Positions 50,858 through 59,445 of a stretch of DNA of 64,000 nucleotides are shown one piece after another; position 1 is the stretch's first letter, and each line of letters begins with the position of its first letter. The stretch covers positions 62,001 through 126,000 of the forward strand of contig JALHOP010000005.1 in NCBI GenBank assembly GCA_022842935.1, in the 5' to 3' direction. Position numbers and translations under genes: made by a program. Below the pieces are notes generated by a model. It ran no database searches. It saw only the letters and a list, made by a program, of their open reading frames with translations, and had not been told where the DNA came from. This DNA is from Myxococcota bacterium. Lineage in GTDB: Bacteria; Myxococcota; XYA12-FULL-58-9; JALHOP01.

Positions 50858-50914
50858 GCGCGCTTGTGTTTCCGGTCCCGTCTCGCGCCGACGCGCCGCT
50901 GTCTGGTCGCGGGG

Positions 50915-51862
50915 TTAGTCTCGACTCGAGCCCGGTAAACCGATGCCGGTGAGTGCACGAGCGAAGCGCGCTTGGCGAACGGCGACGGCCGCTTCGGCGG
51001 CTTCGCGCGCGCCGATGCCGAGAGCCTCGGCGACCTCGCCGACCGACTCCATGGCGCCGCCAATTTGCTCCGCAGATGACGCGACGACCTTGGCGCCGTT
51101 CTGATGTCCGCTGTCGTCGAGGAGATGCGCGACCTCCGCAGCCATGTGATGGGTGACCGCTGCGACGGTCACCGCGTCGATGGTGGCGAGCCCAGCCTTC
51201 TGCAGGCTCTGGCGTCCAGCGCTCGAGCTTTGCTTGGCCGCCTCCATGTCGCCGTTCGCCATCTCCTTGCGGGCACGCCGGAAGCGCGACAGCGCCTTGG
51301 TTCCATGCACGGCGAGGCTGCCGACGCTGTAGGAGAGGGACAGGGCGACCGCGCCCGCGAGCGTCCACAAGACTTGGGTCGGATAGTAGGCGACCAGCCC
51401 ACCGAGCGCCGCCCCCGCTCCTGCGGCGATGCCTGCCGCACGCCTGATCTCTTTGGGCACGTGCGCCCGCTGTTCGGCGGCCTCTTGCATGAGCTCGGCC
51501 GTGAAGGGCGTGCCGTGGTCGAGCGATTCGAGCTTGGCCTTGGTGGTTGCTTGATACGATGTCTCCATCAAGACGATTGCAGTCGCGCCCCCAGCGCCGA
51601 TCGCCGCGGCGGCTCCCATGCGTGCCGGGAACACGAGATTCGGATCGACTGTACCCGCGAGATGGATGAGCGGCGCCGCCCCCTCGAACACGCCGAACAG
51701 ACCTAACACACCACCGCCGAACATGGCGGCCTGTGGCAAGAGACCACGCGCGCGCGACGGTGGCGGTGGGATGACCATCGGGGGCTGGGGAGCCACAGCG
51801 GCGCCGAGCGGGGCGGTTGAGGGTGCGGACGGAGCCGGCGAACCGTGTATTGGCGACAACAT
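50915..51862 (-). CDS. Unknown protein with several hydrophobic helices
   Basis: The protein has 315 residues from the ATG at 51862. The first 45 residues are Pro/Ala/Ser-rich. Hydrophobic Gly/Ala-rich segments lie at about 40-62 (AAMFGGGVLGLFGVFEGAAPLI), 75-95, 125-150 and 155-175. The C-terminal 140 residues are helical and soluble-looking (VTHHMAAEVAHLLDDSGHQNGAKVVAS). There is no signal peptide and no named family. Unstructured start, internal hydrophobic helices and helical tail resemble pore-forming translocator proteins of contact-dependent secretion in layout only. It is the third gene of a minus-strand cluster with the propeller-like and M91-like genes. Confidence 0.65.
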   Translation of the reverse strand: MLSPIHGSPAPSAPSTAPLGAAVAPQPPMVIPPPPSRARGLLPQAAMFGGGVLGLFGVFEGAAPLIHLAGTVDPNLVFPARMGAAAAIGAGGATAIVLMETSYQATTKAKLESLDHGTPFTAELMQEAAEQRAHVPKEIRRAAGIAAGAGAALGGLVAYYPTQVLWTLAGAVALSLSYSVGSLAVHGTKALSRFRRARKEMANGDMEAAKQSSSAGRQSLQKAGLATIDAVTVAAVTHHMAAEVAHLLDDSGHQNGAKVVASSAEQIGGAMESVGEVAEALGIGAREAAEAAVAVRQARFARALTGIGLPGSSRD

Positions 51863-51932
51863 GCCGCAAGAATCTTCGTGACAAGCGGCCCGCAAGTTGT
51901 CGGTTTTTCACGCTTGCCACCGACCTAGCGCT

Positions 51933-53306
51933 TCAGGGCTCTATGGGGACCGACATGATGCGACGGGACCCGTCGGCGTCGAGCTGCAGATAGTGAACGC
52001 GCAGGGCGCCCGCGGCGTCGCTGCTGAACGACGGAGACCAGGCTAGGTTGCCGGGTCCTGCGCTGGTGACCCGACGCGCCGTGTTATCGCGGAGGTCGTA
52101 GACGTAGATGTCAGAAGTCCCGCGGCGTAGGATTTCCTGGAACTCGGGGGCGTCGGCCGAAGTGAACCCGTACGTCGCAAAGTCCGCAGAAGTCGCCGCG
52201 TGCTGGAAGGCAATGAAGTCGCGAGCCATCTTTGCCTTGCCGCCGGAGAGGCCAGCGACGACGCGCACCGCCGTCAACGTCACTTCACCGCTCTCCCGCC
52301 GCGCAATGCGATAGATCGCGTAGCCGACCTGTCGACCCGGGGCATCGGGATTCACGATCTGGGCGACGACGTGTTCCCCGTCGTTCGCCAGCTGAAAGCC
52401 AACGTGGAAAGGCGTCGCGATGGTCTGGGTGTTCTGGGCGGCGCCCATCAAGCCGTCCAGGTGGTGGATGCGCAAAGTGCCGTTCGCCGACCCGACCACA
52501 CGTGGGTCGCGACTCGCCGGCCCGGAGTCGGCGCTCCATGTGGATCCGTCGATGGCTATCCCCCGACCGCCGTCGCTGGCGACGTCTTGGTAGAGCGCGA
52601 GCGAGCCAATGCGGCTCACGAACCCAGGCACCTCGCCATGGATTTCCTCCGGTGGGTCGTTGCGTAGCCAGTCAAGCGAGGCACGCCAGGTGCCACCACC
52701 CTGAAAAATCAGCGCGTCGTTCGTGAACGCGGGGTCCGCGGCGCCGTGGCGAATGTGCACAGCGTTGGTCCGTCCCGGACGCAGGTCGAAGACGCTCATC
52801 CCGCGGTTGGTGCCGATGGCGAACATGCTGCCGTCAGGGGCGACGCGACCCCAATACTTCGTGCGCGTGACGCAATCGTTTGCGAGGAGTCGGTGCGTGG
52901 TGCTCGGCGGTGGCGGAGTCAGGAGCCTGCCTGCCGGCTGTGCCGCGCGGATGGTCTCGGGCGAAAGCCCGCCTCCTACGGCGCGCGCGAGCGCAGCGCT
53001 GCGGCGCCGGTCCTCGACGTTCTTCGCCACGGTTTGGGCGAGTGTTTCGCGAGGCGACGGGGGGGCAAGGCCGGCTGCTGGGGGGCGCCCGGCGCTCGGT
53101 CGACTCGGGCCATCGAGCGCTAGCTCGAGCTCGTCGAGCTCGGTGTCGCTGAAGACATCGGGATCACCATCGAGCGCGTTGGCCCGCCCCAGGGCTTCTT
53201 CGAACTCACTGTCCGAGACGCCCGCTTCGCTCGCCTCACGGCGTAGCGCCACGATGCGGGCTTCACCACCGGCATTGCCGAAATGCAGGCGCGCCTCACA
53301 GGACAC
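51933..53306 (-). CDS. Unknown protein with predicted beta-propeller-like body
   Basis: The protein has 457 residues. The GTG at 53306 is supported by GGGAGG seven bases upstream. The first 65 residues are acidic helices (EFEEALGRANALDGDPDVFSDTELDEL), then a Pro/Ala-rich linker to about 130. The rest is beta-rich with WD/TolB-like phrases (YWGRVAPDGSMFAIGTNRGMSVFDL; SDIYVYDLRDNTARRVTSAG; LAWSPSFSSD), suggesting a propeller. No signal peptide is present. It lies 70 bases upstream of the hydrophobic unknown gene and 147 bases downstream of the M91-like gene. Function is unknown; binding of a protein or glycan would be typical of the fold. Confidence 0.65.
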   Translation of the reverse strand: MSCEARLHFGNAGGEARIVALRREASEAGVSDSEFEEALGRANALDGDPDVFSDTELDELELALDGPSRPSAGRPPAAGLAPPSPRETLAQTVAKNVEDRRRSAALARAVGGGLSPETIRAAQPAGRLLTPPPPSTTHRLLANDCVTRTKYWGRVAPDGSMFAIGTNRGMSVFDLRPGRTNAVHIRHGAADPAFTNDALIFQGGGTWRASLDWLRNDPPEEIHGEVPGFVSRIGSLALYQDVASDGGRGIAIDGSTWSADSGPASRDPRVVGSANGTLRIHHLDGLMGAAQNTQTIATPFHVGFQLANDGEHVVAQIVNPDAPGRQVGYAIYRIARRESGEVTLTAVRVVAGLSGGKAKMARDFIAFQHAATSADFATYGFTSADAPEFQEILRRGTSDIYVYDLRDNTARRVTSAGPGNLAWSPSFSSDAAGALRVHYLQLDADGSRRIMSVPIEP

Positions 53307-53453
53307 AAACGCCTCCCGAGTGCCGCCTACCGAGAAAGCCGGCAGGGACGATCAAAGCCGAAGCTGGGCCGAGGGCCGTTGGCTAAAGTCATCGGCGCGC
53401 CTGGCGGCACGGTTGCGCCTCGCGGGACAGACGCAGGGGCAGTCGGCAGCGTT

Positions 53454-54365
53454 TCAGCCCGGGGGCGTTGTGTCGCCTCGTGCCGCCTGGCGGTGTGCCG
53501 AGCACGGACACAGCGGCGCACCGTCGCTCGGAAACCAGACCTGGTGATCGTCGTCGTGGCCTCGCTCGTCGCGAAGGGCAACCGGCTCACCGCGGAGCGC
53601 CGCGATTTGCTGCCGATAAACGTTCTCGTCGATGATCGCGTCTTGCTCGCGGTCGAAGACGTGGAGCGCGCCGCCTTGCATGTCGCGACGGGCATGGGAC
53701 AGCTCGTGCGCCATGATCACGTCCGTCGGAAAGTCGACGTATCCGCTCCCTCGCGCGCTGACGCGGTGCGAGCCGGTATCGGGCACCCGCAGGTCGAGCT
53801 GGATTGTGACATTGGTGCCGACGCCGTTGAGGGTGTTCCGCGTAGCGATAGTGAACGACTTGCCGCTGGTGAAGAGCGCGCTTTCGCTATGCTCGATGGT
53901 GAGCGTGTGCGGGGTGCTGGCGATAGCGCGCAGCGTTTCCTGGCCAATGGCTGTCTGAGCGACGGTGTCGAGGAGCCGGGCCAGGCGATCGAGGTGGCAC
54001 GGTAAACCGCGCAGGACGATGGGACGGGACCCCGGGGGAGCGCCAGCGACGCGATAGAGGCGCACTGTGGGAGTGGTCGACGTGCTCGCGACAGGGGGTG
54101 TGAGGGCCCGCAGTGGGTCGGTCGTCGGACGTCGATCGGCTGGGAGTGGCGCAAGCCCAGTAACGAGTTGACTCTGGGCGGGCAGGAGGTGAGCAGAACA
54201 AGCGGGGAGACTCGTCAGGCGTCCAACAAGCGATGTCGAAACGGAGGCCAGTCGCTCGGTCATATCTTCGGGTATCGGCTGACCGGTCGCCGCAGTTGCT
54301 CGAGCGGCTGCGTGGCAAGAGCTGCGCGCCGGTGTCCACTTGGCACCTTCCAGAGTGATACCCAC
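53454..54365 (-). CDS. M91-like (NleD-type) zinc metallopeptidase, effector-like
   Basis: The protein has 303 residues from a GTG at 54365; an ATG at 54263 would remove 34 residues and neither start has a good ribosome site. Residues 1-90 are Ser/Thr/Pro/Ala-rich without a signal peptide. The zinc motif is HELSH (H220, E221, H224 in VIMAHELSHARRDMQGG), followed by a downstream acidic segment (AIIDENVYRQQIAALRGEPVALR) that matches the layout of the M91 effector family. In enteric bacteria M91 proteins are injected proteases; use here is inferred from similarity of pattern only. It begins 14 bases after the cydB stop, but the functions differ, so cotranscription may be incidental. Confidence 0.65.
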   Translation of the reverse strand: MGITLEGAKWTPARSSCHAAARATAATGQPIPEDMTERLASVSTSLVGRLTSLPACSAHLLPAQSQLVTGLAPLPADRRPTTDPLRALTPPVASTSTTPTVRLYRVAGAPPGSRPIVLRGLPCHLDRLARLLDTVAQTAIGQETLRAIASTPHTLTIEHSESALFTSGKSFTIATRNTLNGVGTNVTIQLDLRVPDTGSHRVSARGSGYVDFPTDVIMAHELSHARRDMQGGALHVFDREQDAIIDENVYRQQIAALRGEPVALRDERGHDDDHQVWFPSDGAPLCPCSAHRQAARGDTTPPG

Positions 54366-54379
54366 CGCTCAAACCAGCG

Positions 54380-55393
54380 TCAGTAGCTGTTCTTGGTGAG
54401 TCGTACGCGGCCGCGGAAGACCCAGTAAACGACCGCTGTGTAGGCCAGAACGAATGGCATCCCGATAAAGGCGATCGTGCGCATCAGCGCGAGAGTCGCC
54501 TCCGACGACGCGCTATTGCGGAAGGTGAGCGAGTGCTCGGGCGCGACTGATGAGGCGATGAGGTTGGGGAAGGTCGCCGCGCCCAGTAGTACCACGAGGC
54601 AAACGATGGTGAGCGCCGTGGAGCCGAAGGCGAGCATCGGTCGCTTGAGGTAGGCGGCGCGCGGCACATTCGCGGCCGCCACGACGTTCACCACCACCAC
54701 CGCCCACAATGGCCCGGGAGCAAGGAGGGTCGCGCGTGCCGCGTCGACGCGCACCAGCGTGAAGATGGTCGTGACCATGTAAAGGGTGAAGAACAGGCCA
54801 CACGCCGTCCACACGAGACGCTGGACGCGCTTGAGAAGCTCGCCCTCGGTCTTCGCGAGCAAGTAGGCGCCACCGTGCATCGCAAAGAGCGCGACCGCGA
54901 AGGCTCCGGTCAGAATCGAATATGGGTGAACGGCTCCGAGCGGGGGGCCGGTATAGCGACCGTCGACGATCGGCATACCCACAACCAGATTGCCGATGGC
55001 TGCGCCCATGAGGAAAGCGGTCGCGGTACTCGCCAGGGCGAACGCCCAGTCCCAGACCGCACGCCACAAGGCTCCTGGTCGCTTGCTGCGAAACTCGATG
55101 GCGACCGCGCGAAAGATGAGACAGACGAGCAGGACGGTGAAGGGAAGGTAGAGGGCGCTAAAGCCGGTGGCGTAGGCGTCTGGAAACGCCGCGAACAATG
55201 CACCGCCGAAGACGACGAGCCAGACCTCGTTGCCGTCCCAGACCGGTCCAATGGCGTTGAGCAGGATGCGCCGCTCGTCGTCGCCGCGCACGAAGAGATG
55301 CAGGACGCCGACACCCAAGTCGAAGCCGTCGAGCACCGCGTAGCCCGCGAGCAGGATGCCGAGCAAAACGTACCAGAAGAGCTGTAGATCCAT
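54380..55393 (-). CDS. cydB: Cytochrome bd-type quinol oxidase subunit II
   Basis: The protein has 337 residues from the ATG at 55393, one base after the cydA stop. It is a polytopic protein with the family start WYVLLGILLAGYAVLDGFDLGVG and the block NAIGPVWDGNEVWLVVFGGALFAAFP, then AVAIEFRSKRPG. It forms with CydA a terminal oxidase that reduces oxygen with quinol electrons and has high oxygen affinity or cyanide resistance. cydX was not found in the window. Confidence 0.94.
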   Translation of the reverse strand: MDLQLFWYVLLGILLAGYAVLDGFDLGVGVLHLFVRGDDERRILLNAIGPVWDGNEVWLVVFGGALFAAFPDAYATGFSALYLPFTVLLVCLIFRAVAIEFRSKRPGALWRAVWDWAFALASTATAFLMGAAIGNLVVGMPIVDGRYTGPPLGAVHPYSILTGAFAVALFAMHGGAYLLAKTEGELLKRVQRLVWTACGLFFTLYMVTTIFTLVRVDAARATLLAPGPLWAVVVVNVVAAANVPRAAYLKRPMLAFGSTALTIVCLVVLLGAATFPNLIASSVAPEHSLTFRNSASSEATLALMRTIAFIGMPFVLAYTAVVYWVFRGRVRLTKNSY

Positions 55394-55394
55394 G

Positions 55395-56813
55395 TCAGGT
55401 CCGGGGGCTATCGAGCATAGAGGCCGAGAGACCTTCGCGCTCGGCGGCAATGTCGAGGAGGCTCGAGGGTGGGGTCGTCGTGGGCGAACCGCTGCTCACG
55501 GGCTCTGGGCCATGTTGGATCTTCTCGTTCATGATGTAGATCCACACTGCGAAGAGCCCGAGATACACGAGCCCGAAGGCGATGATCGACGTGAGCACTT
55601 GCCCAGCGACAACCGACGTCGAGAGACTGTCTTTCGTACGCAAGAGTCCGAAGACGGTCCACGGCTGTCGGCCGACCTCGGCGGCGACCCAACCTGCTTG
55701 ATTTGCAACGTAGGCAAGAAGGACCGCGAAAACGTACACCCAGAGAACGGGGCGCGTCGTGTAGAGGCGCTTACGTAAGCGAAGCAAGACGCCTACCGTG
55801 GTGATAGCGATGAAGAAGCTGCCGATACCGATCATCAAGTGATAGCTCGCGTAGGCGCCCGCGACCGGCGGCCAGTCCTCGCGAGGGAAGTCATTGAGCC
55901 CGCGCACCGGCGCCGCAGGGTCACCGTGGACGAGGAACGATAGGCCGCCTGGGATCGCGATGTTGTAGTCGATGCGTCCGGTGTCGACGTTGGGGAAGCC
56001 GATGAGGCTCATGTCGGCGGGGCCGGTTGTGAAGTGTGCTTCGTACGCGGCGAGCTTTGCCGGCTGATGTTCGGCGACCACCTCGGCATGGACGTGGCCG
56101 CTGACGAGCGCGAGCCAGGAGAACACGAACGCCACAGGCAAGGCGACGTCGAACGAACGGCGCGCGAACTCCTCGTGGCGTCCCTTGAGCAGATACCAAG
56201 CGGCGATGCTCATCACGCAGAAGGCGCCCAGGATGACCGCGGCGATGAGCACGTGGGTGAGCCGGATGACGCTCGAGGGGTTGAAGACCATCGCCCAGAA
56301 GTCGACGATCTCCGCCCGCGTGACGCCGTTATGCGTGACGAGGTGGTGCCCGGCCGGGGTCTGCTGCCAGCTGTTGGCGACGACGATCCAGACGGCCGAG
56401 AACGCCGAGCCAAGCGCGACCATGCTGCCTGCAATGAAGTGCATACGGGGGGAGACGCGGTCCCAGCCGAAGACCAGCACCGCGAGGAAACCCGACTCGA
56501 GGAAGAAGGCGAAGATCCCCTCGGCCGCGAGCGCCGAACCGAACACGTCACCCACGAAGCGCGAGTACGACGCCCAGTTGGTACCGAACTGGAACTCCAT
56601 GACGATGCCGGTAGCGACACCGAGTGAAAAGTTGGCGGCGAAGATCTTGGTCCAGAAGCGCGCCGCGGACTCGTAGATGGGCTCGCCAGTGCGCAGGCGC
56701 AGGAACAGAAGAATGGCGAGGACCGCGCCGAGCCCAATGGTGAGCGGCGGGAACAGGTAGTGAAACATCACCGTCAGCGCGAACTGCAGACGGGACAATA
56801 CGAGCACGTCCAT
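55395..56813 (-). CDS. cydA: Cytochrome bd-type quinol oxidase subunit I (short Q-loop, CioA-like)
   Basis: The protein has 472 residues. His18 in MFHYLFPP is the predicted high-spin heme ligand; the quinol site segment [13 protein letters not shown] with its Lys and Glu is present, and GRQPW lies near 385. The loop after the quinol site is short, as in the cyanide-insensitive (CioA) subgroup, and the protein is shorter than E. coli CydA. It acts in the inner membrane with CydB. The CBS gene lies upstream on the same strand, separated by 272 bases in which I see no clear FNR box. Confidence 0.93.
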   Translation of the reverse strand: MDVLVLSRLQFALTVMFHYLFPPLTIGLGAVLAILLFLRLRTGEPIYESAARFWTKIFAANFSLGVATGIVMEFQFGTNWASYSRFVGDVFGSALAAEGIFAFFLESGFLAVLVFGWDRVSPRMHFIAGSMVALGSAFSAVWIVVANSWQQTPAGHHLVTHNGVTRAEIVDFWAMVFNPSSVIRLTHVLIAAVILGAFCVMSIAAWYLLKGRHEEFARRSFDVALPVAFVFSWLALVSGHVHAEVVAEHQPAKLAAYEAHFTTGPADMSLIGFPNVDTGRIDYNIAIPGGLSFLVHGDPAAPVRGLNDFPREDWPPVAGAYASYHLMIGIGSFFIAITTVGVLLRLRKRLYTTRPVLWVYVFAVLLAYVANQAGWVAAEVGRQPWTVFGLLRTKDSLSTSVVAGQVLTSIIAFGLVYLGLFAVWIYIMNEKIQHGPEPVSSGSPTTTPPSSLLDIAAEREGLSASMLDSPRT

Positions 56814-57085
56814 GGGTGCGAACCTCGTGCCCGCCAGATTTCACCAATCGCCGCAAGAGACAACCGATGGCGCATGCGTCATCGTGCCGCGTAGGGGCTT
56901 TCAGTGGTTCTGGCGTCGGCGCCCGGTGAGAGCGCGTGTCAGGCTCGAGGGTTCGCGCCCTGCCTCGGAAAGTCTCTCCGTCAAGGCCGCGCGCGCGCTA
57001 ACGCCGCCCGCCGGACATGCGCTGATCGCCGGCGACCGCGCAATTGCTCGCGGGTCGAACAAAGAGGCTCGAACGAGCGACGGGG

Positions 57086-57496
57086 CTACTTGCGTAAGCG
57101 GGTCCCCAATAGCTCCGCGAAGGCACGGCAAACGTCCGTGGTCGTGAAGACGCCGACAACGTGGTCGCCGTCGATGACGACAGCGGAGCCGATTTTGCTC
57201 TCCGCCATGTGTCCCACGACTTCGTCGAGGGGTGTGTTGGGGTGAACCGTATAGACCTCGCTCGTCATGACGAAATCGAGTGGCTCCTTGGCGGGGTCGA
57301 CGCCCTGGAAGCTCTCGGCGACACGGACATCACGGTCCGAAACAATGCCGACGAGCTTGCCTCCCTTGAGGACCGGTACGTGGCGGATGCGGTGTTTGCT
57401 CATGAGCGAATCCGCAGCGGCGAGCGTCTGGTCGGAGCCCAAGGTATGCGGCGTGGTGGTCATGTATTTGCTGATGACGGGAATGGGCTTGGTCAC
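57086..57496 (-). CDS. Two-CBS-domain protein
   Basis: The protein has 136 residues from the GTG at 57496, decided by GAGGAG upstream. Two CBS motifs fill it: the first from about 10 to 62 (MTTTPHTLGSDQTLAAADSLMSKHRIRHVPVLKGGKLVGIVSDRDV) written here as one region by its start and end, and the second from about 75 to 130 with IGSAVVIDGDHVVGVFTTTD. Such small proteins bind adenine nucleotides and control partners. It precedes cydAB on the same strand, which suggests a role in energy or redox status, but the 272-base gap argues against tight coupling. Confidence 0.9.
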   Translation of the reverse strand: MTKPIPVISKYMTTTPHTLGSDQTLAAADSLMSKHRIRHVPVLKGGKLVGIVSDRDVRVAESFQGVDPAKEPLDFVMTSEVYTVHPNTPLDEVVGHMAESKIGSAVVIDGDHVVGVFTTTDVCRAFAELLGTRLRK

Positions 57497-57792
57497 GGAT
57501 TGTCTCCTCGTGCCTCGATGATGAGGCATCGTCCCTGTTGCACGTCGGATGCCAGCGACGAATCGGGCAGGCGACGCGAAACGGCTGTGGGAAGGGCGCA
57601 AACTCTTCTCGAAGGGTCGGCCACGGCTGCAGACTTTGCGCGGGGGGAGAGCCGGGCGGTCCGAGGCGTGCGCGAAAGCAGACTGTTTGGAGGCCGTCGT
57701 CGACGCGATCGGGCGAATGTGAGCGAACGAGACGTAAGCCGCGAGGTCGCCAATGGAGCAGCTGGAGTCGTTCGCCTCGATGCGTATAGAGT

Positions 57793-59370
57793 ATGACCGC
57801 TTCGCGGGGGGACGCCGAGCTTGGTGCAGTCATGATCATGCAAAGCTTCGTCGAGCCCGCCTTCGCGGTTTGCGCGGCGCAGTTTCCTCGCTGCTGCTCA
57901 ACCTGCAACCGCGACTTCACGAGCTTTAGCGACTTCATCGCCAACACCAAGCAGGTTGGTGCCCCGATGCTGGACGCGATCGAAGACGAAGCGCCTCTTG
58001 GCCTCATGGTCTTCTACAATTGCGTGTGCGGTACGACGCTTGGGATCTCCTGCGAGGACGTGTCGCAGCACAGCCGCTTCAACGCAGCGGTGCGCAAGCT
58101 CACCGCCGCCGGGGAGCCACTCCAGCAGGTGCTTCAGAGCTTCGTCGACCACGTCAAGACGCTCGCCACGCGCGTTAGCGTCGCGCGGACGCCAGCCGTA
58201 GCCCAGCCGGACGCTCTGTTGCTCGAAGTCGGCGCAGCGATGATCTCGCTCATCGAAGCTAGACGTATCGCCGTGCCGCCACGGCCGTCGGCCGCGCTCA
58301 GCCTGGTAGAGCTTGCGCGTTCCCAAGACACGTCGGTCGCCAAGGTGGTCGCCGAGCTCGAGAGCGATCCTGCTCTCGCGGCAACGGTCCTGTTGCGCGC
58401 AAACTCGGCGCTCTATGGGTCCGGCCGTGCCGTCACGACGCTGCCCGCCGCTGTGGCGCGTCTTGGCATGCAAGAAATCGCGCGGCTTGCCTTGGCTGCG
58501 TCGCTTGGGGCCGCTGCGACCTCTGATGGTCCGCTCTGGCCGGTCCGCGCCGCGTTGTGGCACCGCACGCTCCTGCGCGCTTACGCTTGTCGTCACCTTG
58601 CCACGGCGCGCGGCGCCTCGGGAGACGAGGCCTTTGTTGCCGGGCTGCTGCATGGCTTCGGCGCCCTCATGGGGGCTCTCGCGCTCGAGGCGGTCACGCC
58701 ATCGCGTCGTGTGCCTTTCGCACCGCAGCCTCTCAACTGGTGGCTACGCGTGCTCGAGCACTTTCGGGCCGAGCTAGGCGCGCTCGCGGCGCGCGAGTGG
58801 AAGCTCGTCGCAGTGCTCGAAGAAGTCATCGCGCTTCACCCGGGCGCCGATCGAACCGCGAGCGCCAATCGTGACCTCCTCGATGTCGTGACCTCCGGCA
58901 ACGCGATCGCTCGTATCGTCGAAGTCCGGCACGAGGTAAGCGCGGCGGATCTCGAGCATTGTGGTTTGCGCCAGGGTGAGGCCATGAATCTCGCCCGTGC
59001 CATCCCGGGTTGGGCGCCGGCGCTCGCCGTCATGGAGAGTGGCTCCTCGCGAACGCCGAAGGACGCACTCGTAGCCGCGGCTCAGCTCGAGACTCGGCCT
59101 CTCGCTACACCTGTCGAGCTTCGCCATCTCGAGACCGGCGCGGTGTTCCGGGTCGTCCCGGCCGCGGGGTCCATCGTGCTCCTCGAGGGCAAGGCGTCGA
59201 TCCCGCGCGAGGCGCTCACCGCGTTCGCTTTGGCAGACGACAGCGAGGCGGTGCTCTGGGGCATTCCTCGGCGTTATGCGCCGTTGCAAAGCCAGGCACT
59301 AACCGAGCTGCATCTGTTCCCGCAGGCGGCTGCGATTGCGTTGAGGTGGAGGCTCGCCTTAGAGCCTTGA
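57793..59370 (+). CDS. HDOD-domain signalling protein with N-terminal cysteine cluster
   Basis: The protein has 525 residues from the ATG at 57793; an ATG at 57832 is an alternative start. The first 90 residues hold a zinc-ribbon-like cysteine set (C35, C38, C77, C79). The HDOD domain covers about 165-360 (LSLVELARSQDTSVAKVVAELESDPALAATVLLRANSAL-type start, then LPAAVARLGMQEIARL and VAGLLHGFGALMG). The metal-binding HD residues of true HD phosphohydrolases are not evident, as is usual for HDOD. The C-terminal 150 residues are unrecognised. HDOD proteins act in regulation in myxobacteria. It converges with the large fusion gene (75 bases between stops) and diverges from the CBS gene across 296 bases. 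Confidence 0.85.
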   Translation: MTASRGDAELGAVMIMQSFVEPAFAVCAAQFPRCCSTCNRDFTSFSDFIANTKQVGAPMLDAIEDEAPLGLMVFYNCVCGTTLGISCEDVSQHSRFNAAVRKLTAAGEPLQQVLQSFVDHVKTLATRVSVARTPAVAQPDALLLEVGAAMISLIEARRIAVPPRPSAALSLVELARSQDTSVAKVVAELESDPALAATVLLRANSALYGSGRAVTTLPAAVARLGMQEIARLALAASLGAAATSDGPLWPVRAALWHRTLLRAYACRHLATARGASGDEAFVAGLLHGFGALMGALALEAVTPSRRVPFAPQPLNWWLRVLEHFRAELGALAAREWKLVAVLEEVIALHPGADRTASANRDLLDVVTSGNAIARIVEVRHEVSAADLEHCGLRQGEAMNLARAIPGWAPALAVMESGSSRTPKDALVAAAQLETRPLATPVELRHLETGAVFRVVPAAGSIVLLEGKASIPREALTAFALADDSEAVLWGIPRRYAPLQSQALTELHLFPQAAAIALRWRLALEP

Positions 59371-59445
59371 GGTGCCCCAGCAAAAAAAGCGCTGTGCCCG
59401 GTTCGCAGTGGTTGATGTCCGCTTTGGCAAACCCAGCGCGAAACG

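Noticed and set aside
57785-57790. TATAGA just before the HDOD start as a -10 element
   Set aside because: It would place transcription start inside the coding sequence unless the ATG at 57832 is used, and no -35 is visible.
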